From positions 56,193 through 120,192 of the forward strand of contig VWZP01002424.1 in NCBI GenBank assembly GCA_013396995.1: a DNA stretch of 64,000 nucleotides, given 5' to 3'. The stretch comes from Dicaeum eximium. Its lineage: Eukaryota > Chordata > Aves > Passeriformes > Dicaeidae. The notes under the pieces were generated by a model. It saw only the letters and a list, made by a program, of their open reading frames with translations, made no database searches and was not told the origin of the DNA. Every line of letters begins with the position of its first letter. Position 1 is the first letter of the stretch. Made by a program: the position numbers and the translations under genes. Positions 33,901 to 47,039 of the stretch are shown one piece after another.

Positions 33901-35025
33901 GTCTCTGACACAGAACAAACACACTTTTTTTTTCAGCGTTCGCACAAAGCCATTACAATTTTGCCAAGCAAAAGGACAACAGTTTTTTTGTAGCTAGATC
34001 TGTCAGTCAGTGCTGGATTCAGGACATTAGGATTATGAAAGGAACAGATCTCTAACCACACCACTTTCAGATTAGAAACTTGTCAGCACTTAAGATAATA
34101 TCTGGATATTGCTATATTGTTGCTTGAGTATTGGCATACTCAATTCCTTACTCCTCATACTTTTCAATGAAATGTTTTGGAGGAAGGTGTTTCTCATCCT
34201 ACTTAACTCCCTTGTCTAGCTGCCAGGATTAACTACCAATTTTGCCACCCATAGGGTGGAGTATCTGGTTGAAGAGACCAAAGGCTTCAGGCTTGAAATT
34301 CCTTTCATATCTGATCTACTCCTCAATAAGAGGCCCATAGGGCACTTCTACATAAAGAAGAGTAACTTGCCTTTCAGTTGAAAACACAGAATACTTCATC
34401 ACCTCTCCTGAACTACTTATTATTCAGTTATTATTCAGTATTGATTTGCACACATGATATCTGACTTCCTTGAAGTGCTCTGGAAACAGATGTGTGGTAG
34501 GTCTGATGGCATGTCCATAAAAAAGTTGTGGAAACCTCAAGATACTGCACAGCAGCTTAGTGATGGCAATGGAATTGAAGCATAGACTATTTGATACTGT
34601 TCTCAGATTTATAATTTAAAATATTTTTAATCCTTTAGCTAGAAGACACTTATTAACTCTGTAAATACATAATGAAAAGAGAGGCTTCCCTTGTTGCATT
34701 TTCATGCTATTTTACCATTTCTAGGAGCTCACCTGTATAAAAGGATGACATGCTGACGTGCTTCCTTTTTATTATTCTCCTTGTCTACAAAGAAATATTG
34801 CAAATGGAGAATCTTGAGATGTGAAAATCTTTGAATTGAAAAATATATTTAAAAGGAAGCAATTACCAAACTGCTCAGAATGCTCTAGGCATGTGACTCT
34901 GTGTTTCAGTTTCAAGACAAAGTTCAGGAGAAAACTCCCTGGATTGAGCATCTTCTCTAAAAAGAAAGGGCTTTAATAACTTTCTTTTATTCTGCCATAA
35001 AGAGAAATGGATACCAGCATACAAA
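33901..35025. other. Intergenic, nothing supported
   Basis: AT-rich sequence without coding signal or recognised repeat. Confidence 0.5.
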
Positions 35026-35027
35026 AA

Positions 35028-35465
35028 AACCAACCAACCAACCAACCAAACCAAAAACAAACAAACAAAAAAAAACCCCTGTTTATTAACCCCCTGTTTA
35101 AAAAAAGGTGGTGGTGGGGGTGTGCTCGCAAGGCACAGAAAAGGATTTAAATTCCAAAACCTTAACCCCCACCCCCCACCAGACCGGATGGTCGTGAGGC
35201 AAAGATGGTGGCTGCCCCTTTGTCCCAGGAAAGGAGAGGAAAGGGTTCATAAAGCAGCTGTGAACCTGCTGGATTTCTTGCACAGGTCTTCTCCTTGCAG
35301 CAGGCGAAGTTGTTGGAGTTTAATGTCCTTTTTCGTGTTGGTTCAGCTTCTCTGAGGTCTCAGGTTTGGGGCAGCCTCCCCCTGGCCAGCTGCCCGAATG
35401 GACCGAAAAAGAAAAACAAAAAACCAAACCAAACAAAAAACCCCCAAACCCCCAACCAAAAGCAA
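35028..35465. repeat. Low-complexity A/C-rich tracts around a GC-rich core
   Basis: CCAA/ACAAA repeats (35028-35076), a GC-richer core (35110-35400), then a second A/C-rich tract (35403-35465) right next to the minus-strand LTR at 35491. It could be leftover internal sequence of that element. Confidence 0.5.
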
Positions 35466-35490
35466 AAGGCAGCTGAGAGGATTTGCTGAT

Positions 35491-35861
35491 TATCTTGGTT
35501 TGAAAAGACAGGTGTCTGCTAAGGGAGGCAGGAGCCTTCCCTGAAATGGAAAAGGTAAACCCCCTCCCTCCAAATCACCACAATTTTTGAAATNAGAGAA
35601 TGAATCCCTCAGTGTTTCAAAGTCTGATTTTATTCAGGTAGAAATGCTTGGCTCCTCCCCCTCGGCAGAGCATCTCACAATGGGATGATGTAATCTTATC
35701 AGTCATGCAGTGAGGCTCAGTGGCCCATTAACAGAAGATATCTCCCCGGAGGAAGAGATTGTTTGTGGAAGAGATAAGAAAAACTGCCCAATTAACATAA
35801 GATAACAACCCCATCTTTAGCAGATGGCAAATAGAATACCTTATCTTAACAGTCCAGGACA
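35491..35861 (-). mobile_element. ERV LTR family A, interrupted by an assembly N
   Basis: The reverse complement matches the LTR at 19146-19831 at both ends: CAGGTGTCTGCTAAGG at the left and AGTCCAGGACA at the right. About 300 bp of the LTR middle, including the polyadenylation-signal region, is missing at the single N at 35594, so the gap is larger than shown. The left terminus reads TATC instead of TGTC. Confidence 0.85.
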
Positions 35862-37716
35862 CCACTAAAAAGCCTCTGGGCCATAGTAAGGAAAAATACC
35901 AGAAGTTCCTTGCCTAAACTAGCAAAAACGAATCCAGTGAAGGCAATGAAGTAACAATCCCTGCTGCATTCAACCACACCCGGCAAGCAGAGTTTGAACG
36001 CGGGGCTGCTCAGGCTCCAGGCACTGGTTCGTCTTAAAGCTACAGCAGCCATTTGCTGGACATAGAGCAGATGATTAGCGAATAGAGTATCATCGCAAAA
36101 TCACCCCAAGACATTCCACACATCTTCCTCTCTTACCATGCACTATCTCAAATTAAATTAAAATTCTAACAATCAAACTGTTCTCTCTTAGACTTTGCTC
36201 ACTTTGTCATTTTGATTCCACACTCCTTTCTCACACATTAAGTCTTTCCCTGCTTATACAGAAAAGGCCAGAGAGACTGGGTTAAAAATCAGGTACAACT
36301 CACAGAATAGTTATGTTTAATTGTTATATAAAATATAACATCTTGATTTACTAATATAAAATATGACTTATTAATGAGTTGATCTATTAAAATGGAACAC
36401 ATAATTTCTAAGTAACAAAGTAACTGTTTTCCAACTATTCAACATAAACTCTAATGGCCGTAACTGAAGAATTGCAATGTTACATTCACACAAGAAAAAG
36501 AAACACTTTAAAAAAACGCTTATCACCACAAAACAGTGACAAGTCTTCACACAAGTATTTCCTCTGGTAATTTCCTTCAAACCACTTGAACTTTTCAATG
36601 ATTCTTGAAAGGGAAGGGGGTTTAACTTAACGGCTGCAATTATACAATTACATTTTTAATAAACCAAATATGAACCTAGATTATTCTATTACGAAAAACT
36701 AGGCTAACCTCAGCCTTGTCCTCCAGCACCTGAAACTTCCTTTGGAGTAATAACTTCAGGAAATAAGACAAAACAGATGCTGTGTTGATCAGGACTGTCT
36801 CAGTATTAAACTGTATTCAGTATATTTGGGTCAGACAGAGGTCACAATCAGAAAATTCAGCTCTAGAAAGATACTAGAAATTTTACAAGTTTTTTTAGTA
36901 CTACAACATAAATTAGCCAGGCATAAAAAGACAACTGTGTTTTATTACTCTGTCTGGCCAAATTAAAGGATTTCAGGCAATTTCTTTTTATACTTCCATT
37001 ACTTTTAAGTCCTTATGAAATCAGGAATCATACTGGGAGCTTCTCAACTCTTGATTTAGCAGCAATTTGCACGCAGCCAAAGAAGCTCAGAATTATAATG
37101 GAAGCCACTGCTCACTGAAGAATTTACAGTAAGTACTGATTCTTTTCTATTAAACATGTGATACTAGTTCCTCATAGAAGTGCTACACTGAATTACTTAC
37201 CAGAGATGAAGACCAGACATTCTCAGTCAGGGAGGCCTGCTGTGGCTTCTTGAGTCAAAATACACAGAGGTCCTGGAAACACCAAGATGTAATTCTGTCT
37301 CCTACCAGTAATGATTGGAATAGTCTTTGAATAGTCTTTGATTTACAAGTGCAAAATGTTATTTATTGTTCTTCAATTATCCTACCTTATTCAGTTCATC
37401 CCTGTAACTATTCAAAATAGTAATGTTATTTCTGTGTCATGTAACTCCCTAGACCTCTGATCACCTCATTCTTCAATATAAAGTGCCACAATCCAAAGCA
37501 CAAAGATAATCTTGCTGTTGGTACACCAAGAGAAGAGAAAAGGCTATTATTATGGTGAGAAAAACTGCTGCTAGCAGTTAAAATTTCATGATTATACTAT
37601 AAATATGCACAGAAATTCTTAAAAGGAAGGCATAACTTCCTTTTGGCTCTGTTCAGATACTGGAAGAAAGGTAGCTCTTCACATGCTCTCATAATGCATT
37701 AACCAGCATCATGTAT
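35862..37716. other. Intergenic, nothing supported
   Basis: AT-rich, no recognised gene or repeat. Confidence 0.5.
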
Positions 37717-38000
37717 TGTAATGAGGGGGAGAGTGGGTCAGAGACAGAGACAATGCACACCCCAAGTCTTCATACGACAGCAGTGTGTTTTATTGTTCCT
37801 ACATTCTTAAAAAGGAGGATTTTAATCTCCTGGTCCAGATAGCTCATTAATTTGGCTAAAACACCACCCAGCTCCTGTGCTAGTGAGATGTCTGCAGCTT
37901 AGGGTGGAACATGATTGGGTGAAGTCCCTGTATGTATTCAAATCCATCCTATCATGGCTCAACCCAGAGGCCAGTTTATGGAACTGGGCTGGGTTTCTTT
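37717..38000 (-). mobile_element. LTR-like block on the minus strand, class II style
   Basis: On the minus strand CCAAT (about 37913), AATAAA (complement of 37789-37794), then a GTCTCTGTCTCTGACCCACT pyrimidine-rich stretch ending ...TTACA at 37717. The polyadenylation-signal/U5 layout resembles the ERV LTR at 60264-60520. The 5' boundary is not defined. Confidence 0.42.
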
Positions 38001-40500
38001 TTTATAACTTAATTAATTGCTACAAGCTAGTTCATACTGTATCAGTGTATTATATAACTCTTGTTCAAACTGTATGCTAATGGTTGCACTGAAAATGTTT
38101 CATGCAGTATTTTCTTCTCTTCTTCCATGTACAAAAAATTGGTTTGTTTAAGTTTATCTAATTAGGCACAATATGAATTGTCACACATTCATTAATTTTA
38201 TTATTCAAAGTATTTTTCTGGATATTTTGTTCTTTATAGTGTGATGGTCTAGACTTTTGCTAGTCCATTAGGAACAAATAAGCAAATAACATACTACTTT
38301 CCTTCTTGCCAACCTCCGTTAAAACCTTTTAATTTCTTACATGAAATGTAAGAACAATGTAAGAAAATGTATGAACAATGTCAGAAAGTCTCATTGGGTA
38401 ACATACTACCCTTAAACTGTATGGGGCTTGGGGTCTTCCGGTGTAATCCATTTAGCATGTGTTCAAGCAGGAGGGTTAGGTATAGGGAGGGAACTGTGAA
38501 CATTATGAAGTAACACCATGAATGAGAGTACTTGAGCTTCTGTGGAGTCACTAATGTAGAGTAAACAGTGCATACTTTTAAAATGTTCTCTAGTTGACAT
38601 CAATTTAAAGCCTGCAAAACTGTCGTGAAGCTATTGAGCAGGTTTAGAAGTGACTTTGCTTACCTAAGCAGCCTGAAATACTTCAGAATCAAGTATTCAG
38701 AATCAAGGGGGTACTTCTCTGGAGTTCAAAGGAGAAACTGCCACTTCAGGAGCATACCTAGTCTCCAAAAAGCAAACTGGAAAAGCAGACATCACACAGG
38801 TAAATGCAGTCGATGTTCAAAAGAAGCCTCAGAGCAAAGAGACCAGAGAGGTGCTACTCTGCTAACACAACCCAGAGCAGAGAGACAGGTACATGAACAG
38901 GCTTCAAATATCTTTGTCCAAAAGGAAGTAAAAGGTCTTAAGTTCAAAGATTTGCACTTTTTTGGAGTGCAGTTTTGTCATTTTTTGCACCAATTTAGAA
39001 ATATGTAAATCCAGTTGCATCATTCATGCAGAGATGTCCCAAGAAGACAACAGAATAAAACATCAAGTGAAAAGTTTTGTGATACGGTGCAAAGAAAATA
39101 ATAAAGGGGAACAGAGTTCTCTCATACCTGTTTGAGAATATTACCATTGCAGACAAGAAATCTAACTATTATGAAATAAAATCCGTTAATGACAACAGCT
39201 AATTTTACTTTTAGCTGGTGAAACAAAATTTAATTTCTGCAGTCATGGAAGACTGTTGTTGTTCTGTTAATTTTATCTAACAATAAGACTGTTCAAAGGT
39301 GAAGGCTGCTTGAAGATAGAAATACTGAAGGCATAGAAAACTGAACTTTGCCTCCAATGCCTCCAACGTTTTCAGAGAATATGATTTTTAGGAGGGAAGG
39401 GAGAAGAGTGTAAATACTTAATCAGTTTGATGATGGAAATAATGCTTCCTTTAAAAATGAGAAACTTGTAAAGCACATTAGTTAACAGAAAATATTTATA
39501 GTCTTTAAATAAAAATAATGAATTGTTTACCTTTTAACATAAATTTCTGGCTGTTTTATTTTAAATATTTAAGTATATTTTTGTTTGTTGACATATTTTG
39601 AAATAAGGGAATGTATAAATACCGGAAATATAAACTATGAAGACAATTCAAACATGGGGCTCAAAATCAGACTTCACAGTGCAAATACAGAAGAGAAAAA
39701 GGATCAGAAAATGGCCTCACTGTTGAGGAAACAGCACAGAATTGAGAAATTAGAGCAGTGGTAACTGCCTACGGATAATAAGTATCAGGTTTTCAGTACA
39801 CCAGTGTAAAAACCTTCACATCTTTGCAATCCTGACCTTCCTAGTACTTTTACTACAGCTATCTGCCACAAGAGCCTGTCAGCAAGAGGCTGCAAACACA
39901 GCAGCTTTCACTAGCTGATCAGTGGTAACAGCTTATGCTTTTGCACCTCCTTCTCTCTTTTTTCTACCTCTATGATACCACTGCAAACTCCATTCCCTTG
40001 TCCTCTCTATGCAAAACTAAGGAGTTCTCAATTCTCAGTTTCAGCCAGCTGCCTGGCTTAGGGTGGAGAGCAGCTGTTTCCCAGGTGCCAGCCAGCAACG
40101 CCTGCATTGCACGCTCCCTGCTGGGGCAGCCCACAGTTCATGGCACATCTGACCAGCTGTTGACCTTATACAGACTTAGCATGGTGCCAGTCACGGGCTG
40201 ACTTCAGAGCAGCTGGGTGAGCCATTGGCACTACCTTCCAGGGTGTATGTTGGGCTGTAACCTTTATTTGCCATTATCAAAGGAAAAATTTCAAATTAAA
40301 AGCTTCTGGATTTTTCACAAAATTTCCAGGCGAAATTCTCACATTGCTCATCTTGACCTAGCATAGTCAAAGGAAGAAGTAAAATAGTTTAGTTCAATTT
40401 TGCACTTTCATTCTGTATTAAGTTGCCCAAAAAGAGAGTCAGTAAGAAAAAATCATTGCAACTAAGAAAATCTCAGATGAGTTCCAATTCAATGTCTCCT
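38001..40500. other. Intergenic, nothing supported
   Basis: AT-rich. A 127-codon plus ORF at 38625-39008 lacks any domain or codon pattern I recognise. The segment 40030-40260 is slightly GC-richer without boundaries. Confidence 0.5.
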
Positions 40501-41764
40501 TGTGGTGGTTTTGCATGGGTGGCGTTCATGGAAATGATGCAAAGCTTCCGTGTAATTGACAATCTCTTAAACCACTGAGAAAGTTGGTAACTCCTCTGTG
40601 AACACCCATGCAAAAAATGAAAATCCTGGAAAATCTCCTTTTTCTTTTCTGGCTGGCAAAGAGGTAACAGGGACTGGGCCTGGTGGCCCCTGCTGTGGGG
40701 TGCCCGCCAGGCCCCTTCCCCGCTGCCCTGCCCTCAGCTACCGAGCAGGGGAGAGAAGAAGCCATCAGCACCACCCCTGGCATGCTGGCTGCTGAGACCC
40801 TAGCCCAGCCCCAGTTCCCACCACAAGCTACCGAGCCCGGACAGGGCCATGTGACCATCTGCACACCCCGGGCGAGGTATTAACTCTTTCAGTGCTTCCA
40901 TTCCCCCTCAAGTGAGAGAAAAGGACAAGCACAGACCCATAGAGGAGTAACATGAAGACATCAAGGTCAGTGAAGAAAGATTCAAGTCTCAGATGGGAGG
41001 GATCAGGAGGTGCCTTGATCTTGGGGCTGAAATCCTCTTGTGAGCTATGGAGAAGGATGTAATTGATACATCAGACTCTTTTTCCCTGTAAGACATGCAA
41101 CTATGGGGAAATGACTTGTTCAAATTGTAGGCAAAGGCCTCCATGCTAAAGTATGCAAATGTTGAAGTAGCTGTGATCCCATGAGAAGTTTGAACAGAGA
41201 GAGAAGAGTGATGAAGACCCTGTGCCCCCACGGAGAGAAGATCTCTGTTCTCAGAGATGAAGATGATTCCAGAGATAGATGACAAGAACCTTTGCTTTTG
41301 AACAGCTCGTCTTTAAAACAATACTCCATAAGTTGACATGGCCCATAAACACAACTGTGAGAAAAGCTTGTGGAAAATGGGGGGGACTTCATGATTGCAG
41401 ATTTCCCCAGGCAGCTGCTATTAATGGAAATTGAGAGCCACAAGAGAACTGTTTTCTTGTTGAGAAGTCTCCATAACATTAACAAGAGGGACTTCTCTCC
41501 CTAAGTGATCTGAAGAAAGACTATTCTAGAGGTGGTAAATTGACTGAAAATTTTAGGTCTTGTCTCTTTACATTGTCAGTGGGAAGAGAAGGCTTTAGGG
41601 GGAGGAGAAGTGTTCTGAACGTTTTGTTCTGATTCTTATTACTCTTTCTTTTAGTTTAAGTTTTAAACCTGTTTGCCTTTCTCCTAATCCCACCTCACAG
41701 TGGAAAACGAGTAAGTACATTCTAGTGAGTGCACTGGTGATTGGGGAGCACTGAACCCACCACA
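40501..41764 (+). mobile_element. Songbird ERV LTR family B, second copy
   Basis: Begins TGTGGTGG and ends CCACCACA. It shares long colinear blocks with 15991-17428, for example ACATGAAGACATC (about 40950 here, 16610 there) and CATAACATTAACAAGAGGG (about 41472 here). The part corresponding to the AATAAA and downstream T-rich stretch of the first copy is deleted, so this copy has lost its polyadenylation signal. No clear target-site duplication. Confidence 0.8.
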
Positions 41765-42030
41765 TTCCTTCACATTTTTTTCTTGATCACAATAATTTCT
41801 GAGCTAAATTTTCAGAAAACAATTCCTAATAGCCCTTCTGGATGCTACTCCTTTAAATCTGAAAAATATTAACAAGTCCAACCCTCAAAAACCTACTTTG
41901 GAAGAGATTTTATTGCTTTTCCTCTTCCAATATGGAAGTTATTTTTTTTCCCCTGAGGCTGTAGAGGCTAACAGCTACCCTGGAGGCCTTACAGTTTTAA
42001 TTAATCCCAATTATAATTTTATAACTGAAA

Positions 42031-42280
42031 TGTAAGTACTTCTATAATTACCTTAATTATATAACTTGACCGGTCTGGGACATTGGGGAGCAGGTCTAGG
42101 CCATTGGGGACAGGAGCAGCCATTGGCCAGTTAGCCAGGTGGCAACTAATTTAGCCAATCAGAATTAACTGCGTGGACTTTCAAAGCTATATAAGGCGAG
42201 CAGCTCTCAATAAGAGTTGGCTATTGTTGCATGAACAGCGAGTTTTGTGTCATCACTTCCATCTTGACTGCGATGAGGAC
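42031..42280 (+). mobile_element. LTR-like promoter block
   Basis: AGCCAATCAG (CCAAT box, about 42155), then TATATAAGG (42189-42197), then CTCAATAAGAGTTGGCTATT, an arrangement typical of retroviral U3-R. CCATTGG also occurs upstream. Exact ends, target-site duplication and primer site are not visible. It could instead be a host promoter, but no gene follows. Confidence 0.45.
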
Positions 42281-44636
42281 TTTTTTTCTTCTTTTTTAAG
42301 AAAAGGTGTGTTTGTTTTATCAGTAGCAATGTGTAGATAGGAAGCCACTTTTTTTCCTGTTCAAGGTTATACCACAGATATTACTTCTACACTTATCAAT
42401 GACAAATTATGAGAAACACAAAACTATTATGTAGTTTCGATCAATTAAATTTTTATTACATTAACCCATACTTCTATGTTTAGAAAGCAGTTTTCATCCT
42501 ACTGGTTATGCTTGGTGCCATTTTTTACAAGCATCTCAGCCAAATGTTCTCCCCATAACATAAAAAGTAGACAAATGCAAATGCAGAACTGGTTTTTCTA
42601 AAAATATGCATGACTGTCTTGCTTACCAGGAATTGAGAATTTTAATATTTCTTTCAGGAAACAGGCAAAGCTTGAAAAGTCAATACACATCTTACGTATA
42701 CAGGTCTGGTGTCTCTTTGAAATTTTCTCAAAAGTTTTGAGGCAAAGCATACATGGAGAGTTAAGAGAATACCATAACATCTTTGGTGAAGGAACAACAT
42801 AACAAGAAATGGTTATTTTAGTAATTGCTTGTCATTAGACACAGGGACTTGTTTTAGATTCTGCTCAGCCTCTATCAGTTTTAATACTTAATTTATTAGC
42901 ATATGATATTCTAATTTACATATATTGCATGTATTTGTATTTTATATATAAAATCAAAAGTTACAATTTCTGTGGGTGATTTGAAGGGCTCTTCAATTGG
43001 TGGATTAACCCATTCTATTATTTACAAATCCTAAAAGTTTTTCTTTTCAGTCTTAAGTGATTAAATAAACTGATGTCTGTAACAAAGTAGCAAAGCTAAG
43101 TTGTTGCATAAAAGCTTAAGATGTGGTTCAATGTATAGCTTTGCTCAGAAAAACTCCTATAAAAACAACATAAAAAAATCCTTTTTCTTTTGCCTTGATT
43201 CTGACATCACATATGCTTTCTGTAGTCATGTAGAGAGATGGAATTTGGTTTTTCTGGGTTTTGTTTGTGTTTTTTTGCTGAGTGGGCAGGTGTTTTGTTG
43301 TTTTTTTACAAAGAAAACTTCCAGACATACGAAACAACCCTTGGCTCCTTTAATCACCCAGCATTATTTCTTGCTCTGATCTCACTTCTTGTAACAAACG
43401 TCCTCCCTTGCCAAACAGTATCCTCATTACAGCTGTGTAATCTCATTTTTTAGAAGTATGACTTCGGTGACATCTGCTAAAGTTGAGCTCAGTTGCAACT
43501 GTCTCTTAAGTGGATGCTTATAAACCAGTCTGCACGAGTAGCTATAATCGAGTTTGTGTGTGCCCTCCCTTGCTTTTTAAATTGAGCTAGTCAGAACAGT
43601 GAGCGTGCAAAATATTCAGGCATGAATCATCACGGAAGTTATGCTGGCTCTCCTTTCAAATTCTACAGAAACGTTGAGCAAGACTGTCATGTCACTCTTC
43701 AGAATTAAATCATGCCTGGAAATGGAATTGTCCAGCATATACTTAGAGTGACATCTTGCTTTTATAGTGCTTTTACATTTTTTCAGCCTAGAAACAGTTG
43801 AAGACAGATTCTCCCACTTGTGTAATCTATAGCCTTCTTTACTCTTTCAATTGGTTTGACTTTTGCTAATATACTTCAAGAAGTCTTACAGAACTGCATA
43901 GGTATTATGTATAGGTATAACTTAGGATGTCCCTTAACAATCATGACAATTTGCGAGATTATTTTAATAATTCCTGAGAAGGCCAAACAAAATCTGAGAA
44001 ACTGCATATAATCTTTTTTTGTTCATTCATCAAATACAGAATTCTACAATATTAAATTTAATTTTAGATCAGAACTACACATTACATATAGAAACATAAA
44101 TATTTGCTTTTTACTCCTGGCTTTAAAAGGTTGAGCTGCCACAACCCTCAGAAAATTCAACACGAAGTATACATAAATTTGCTACAAAATCTAATTAAGG
44201 AAGTATGTTCAAGATCTAAAAAGCAAAGCGTATTTAAGGAGTATTATCAATTTAATTTCATTTAATTAATTTGTTTAAATGTTTAAATTATTTATTCACT
44301 TTTCATTTTGGCCAATATGAATGTTACGACAAGTTATTTCAAGTCTTCTGGTAGCTTCATTATTTCATTGAAGGAAAGATCTACATATTGTCGTAAGAAA
44401 GATTACCGATGGATATGCTGCATTAAAACCCTATAAAAAGTAAATTACTAAATAAAAGACAAATTTAATCAGGGAATATCTTACAGGAAAATAAGACACG
44501 GTTTAAACTGTACTTAGTTGAAATTAATTATTATTAACATTTCTGTGAACTTTTCACATTTTTCTTCTCCCTCATTGATTCCTAGTGTTCAAATTCCATC
44601 AGCTCTGCATTTCTCTAAATGTTCTAAATTCTAAAC
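42281..44636. other. Intergenic, nothing supported
   Basis: AT-rich, no recognised gene or repeat. Confidence 0.5.
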
Positions 44637-45290
44637 TGTTGGAATCCAGGGCACAGAGAATGTTTCTCTGCCTGTTTTAGAAAGCCCTGACCCTCAGCAG
44701 AACACCGCTTTTAACCTTCGTCCCTGGAAAAGGTTACCAAGCTTTGGGATGAGTTAGAGCACACAGGTGTGAATTAGATAGTAATATGTAATAGTAGTAG
44801 TTTATCACAGCGTGAAGAATTTAGGGTTTTAGGATTTTAATATGAGAGTGAACATGAGACAAGGTGGAGGATTTTGGGCGTTGCCCCTTCTTCCTTCTTG
44901 TCCCTCTTCAGCTCCATTTCCTGTAGTACTGGTGGCAGAAAGTTATTGGTTAGAGAAAGCAGTTGTGTGGAGGTTACATTAATAGATTAGTAGAAGTTAT
45001 TGGTAGAAAAGTAGAAACAAAGAACGTGTTAGAAAGTATTTGGGTTAAACAGCTTTAAAAAGCCTTGATTTTGGGTGTTTGGGGTCCATTTTGTGCCTTG
45101 CTTCTCGCGTGCTAAGTCTGGTGTGCAGACGGTGTGCTGAACTTAAGATAAGAGAAAAATAAACAACAACCTGAAGACTGAGAAATTAAGAGTCCTGCAC
45201 GTTCTTCATCCTTGGAAAAGAACTCTGCAGGGGAACCCCCTCCAAAGGGCCCAGGGGGTTGGGTTCCCACTCTTGCCGGGACCACCAACA
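44637..45290 (+). mobile_element. ERV LTR family C (654 bp)
   Basis: Starts TGTTGG and ends CCAACA, perfect 6-bp inverted termini, with AATAAA at 45158-45163 about 130 bp before the end. It is followed by CCCAGGGTAAGT, which resembles a splice donor in a retroviral leader. No matching flanking duplication was found and no internal genes follow. Confidence 0.65.
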
Positions 45291-47039
45291 CCCAGGGTAA
45301 GTATTCTAAATGCTAAATTCTCTGAAATGTTAAGAGTATAAACTTACCTTAAAAAAACCCCACAAAAATCCAACAAACATTTGTATAGTATGATAGCTCT
45401 AAAATTTCAAGTGTTTTAGCTGCTATCTTCTCTAACATGACCTGCAAAGCTGGTTTTGCTCTAGATCTGGGGTGTATATGCCTTATACACAAATATTACT
45501 TAATTCCCAGCCTTCTAATTTTCAGTTCAGCAAACAAAATTATTAAACCAAATCTGTTTATTTGGATGGACTGTTTTTCTCAGGAGTGCTAATCATCCAC
45601 AGCTGCCATTAACTGAAGAGCCAGCAGCAGCTGCTCAGGAGCTGTAAAAAAACTGGACCTCAAGCAATCGTGATTAAGCATAAAGAAGATACAAGGTTAC
45701 CATTGACTCCTTCTGCAAGCAATAAACAGATTGGACAATCTCAAAAGTACAGTTCAGACCCTGAGCTTTAGAATTTAAATTTCAGTGTCCTTTTGCTTCT
45801 CCACTCCTCACACAGTACTTGTGTGCAGGAAAACCCACCTTCACCTTCAAATGATGACACAAATTAATGTTAGACATACATCCACAGAGAAGTGCTCTGA
45901 AGCTGCGAGCAGCAGCATAGTTGCAACACTAATGGAAAAGAAGCATCTCTCTCTGCCTGGCCATCAGTTATTCCACTTGGTTATTTAAAAAACACATTAC
46001 ACAGCATCAGCTTTGTTGCTGGAGAAAACGAAGGTTTAGAGAAAAGTATTTTTGCTATATGAAGAATTTATGCATTGGAGATTTTGAAGAAAACTGTAAA
46101 GGAGTGGTTGCTTCAGGTAGGAAGAAAAATAGGAGCATTTTAATTTTTATTATGTTTTCTAAAAAATACAAAAAATTCCATAGTAGATACGTCCTAGTTA
46201 TGAAGAATTTTGTTACCTCTGCATACCTGATGGGAACACTGTAATAGGGAAAGATAATTTGGGTTGTGGGGACATCAGGCATAGAAGAGTTATGATAAAT
46301 GCTCATTAGTGTGTTATAAAAATCTAAATGTATTAAAAATTCATATTCAAACTATTCATTCTAATGCCATTTCTAAATTTAAAAATATAATGGGAGTCAG
46401 AAAAGCAACAAAGGCAATAGGTGAGTACATACTAGAACATCCATGTTTACTCACACAACACAGTCACTGCTTGTAAGTTTTACAAGCTCAATAAAACTAT
46501 GTAAGAGCAAGTGATTTCCTCTGTGTGGCTTGTACATCATCAGTAAAATCAATTACCATTTACACAACCTCTTGTCAGGATATATAACACACATAGGATA
46601 GATAGAATGGACTCCAGATTGAGTTTTCAAGAATGATCTTAGCATAGGAAATTATTGGCATTTCTATATAGATAAAACAGAAGATAAAGACATCTAGAAG
46701 TGCATCTATCAGGTCTGTAAGGATGATATCACTTGGATCTCTAGATGGAATGGAAAAGTTTTATGTGAAAATTAAATATACTGCTATGTATAGTATAAAT
46801 ATCTCCAAATTTTAAAATAAAACTTTAATTTAAAAAATGTTATTTTAGAATATTGTTTCATATTTTTATTTACAAATAAAAAATCTTCATCCATAAACGT
46901 TGTTAATATATTTCATAATTTACGTTCATCTAAATGGGATAAACAAAAAATGCATCTTCCCCGTAATTCTTAATAACAAGCTGATGTTGGAACACTCTTC
47001 AGGAACTCCAGTGCTTAAAATTTTACTACATAACCACGA
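45291..47039. other. Intergenic, nothing supported
   Basis: AT-rich. Short ORFs only, no recognised content. Confidence 0.5.

Noticed and set aside
38625..39008. 127-codon plus-strand ORF as a possible orphan gene
   Set aside because: No recognisable motif, no promoter or splice context, and the length is within chance for 64 kb in six frames.
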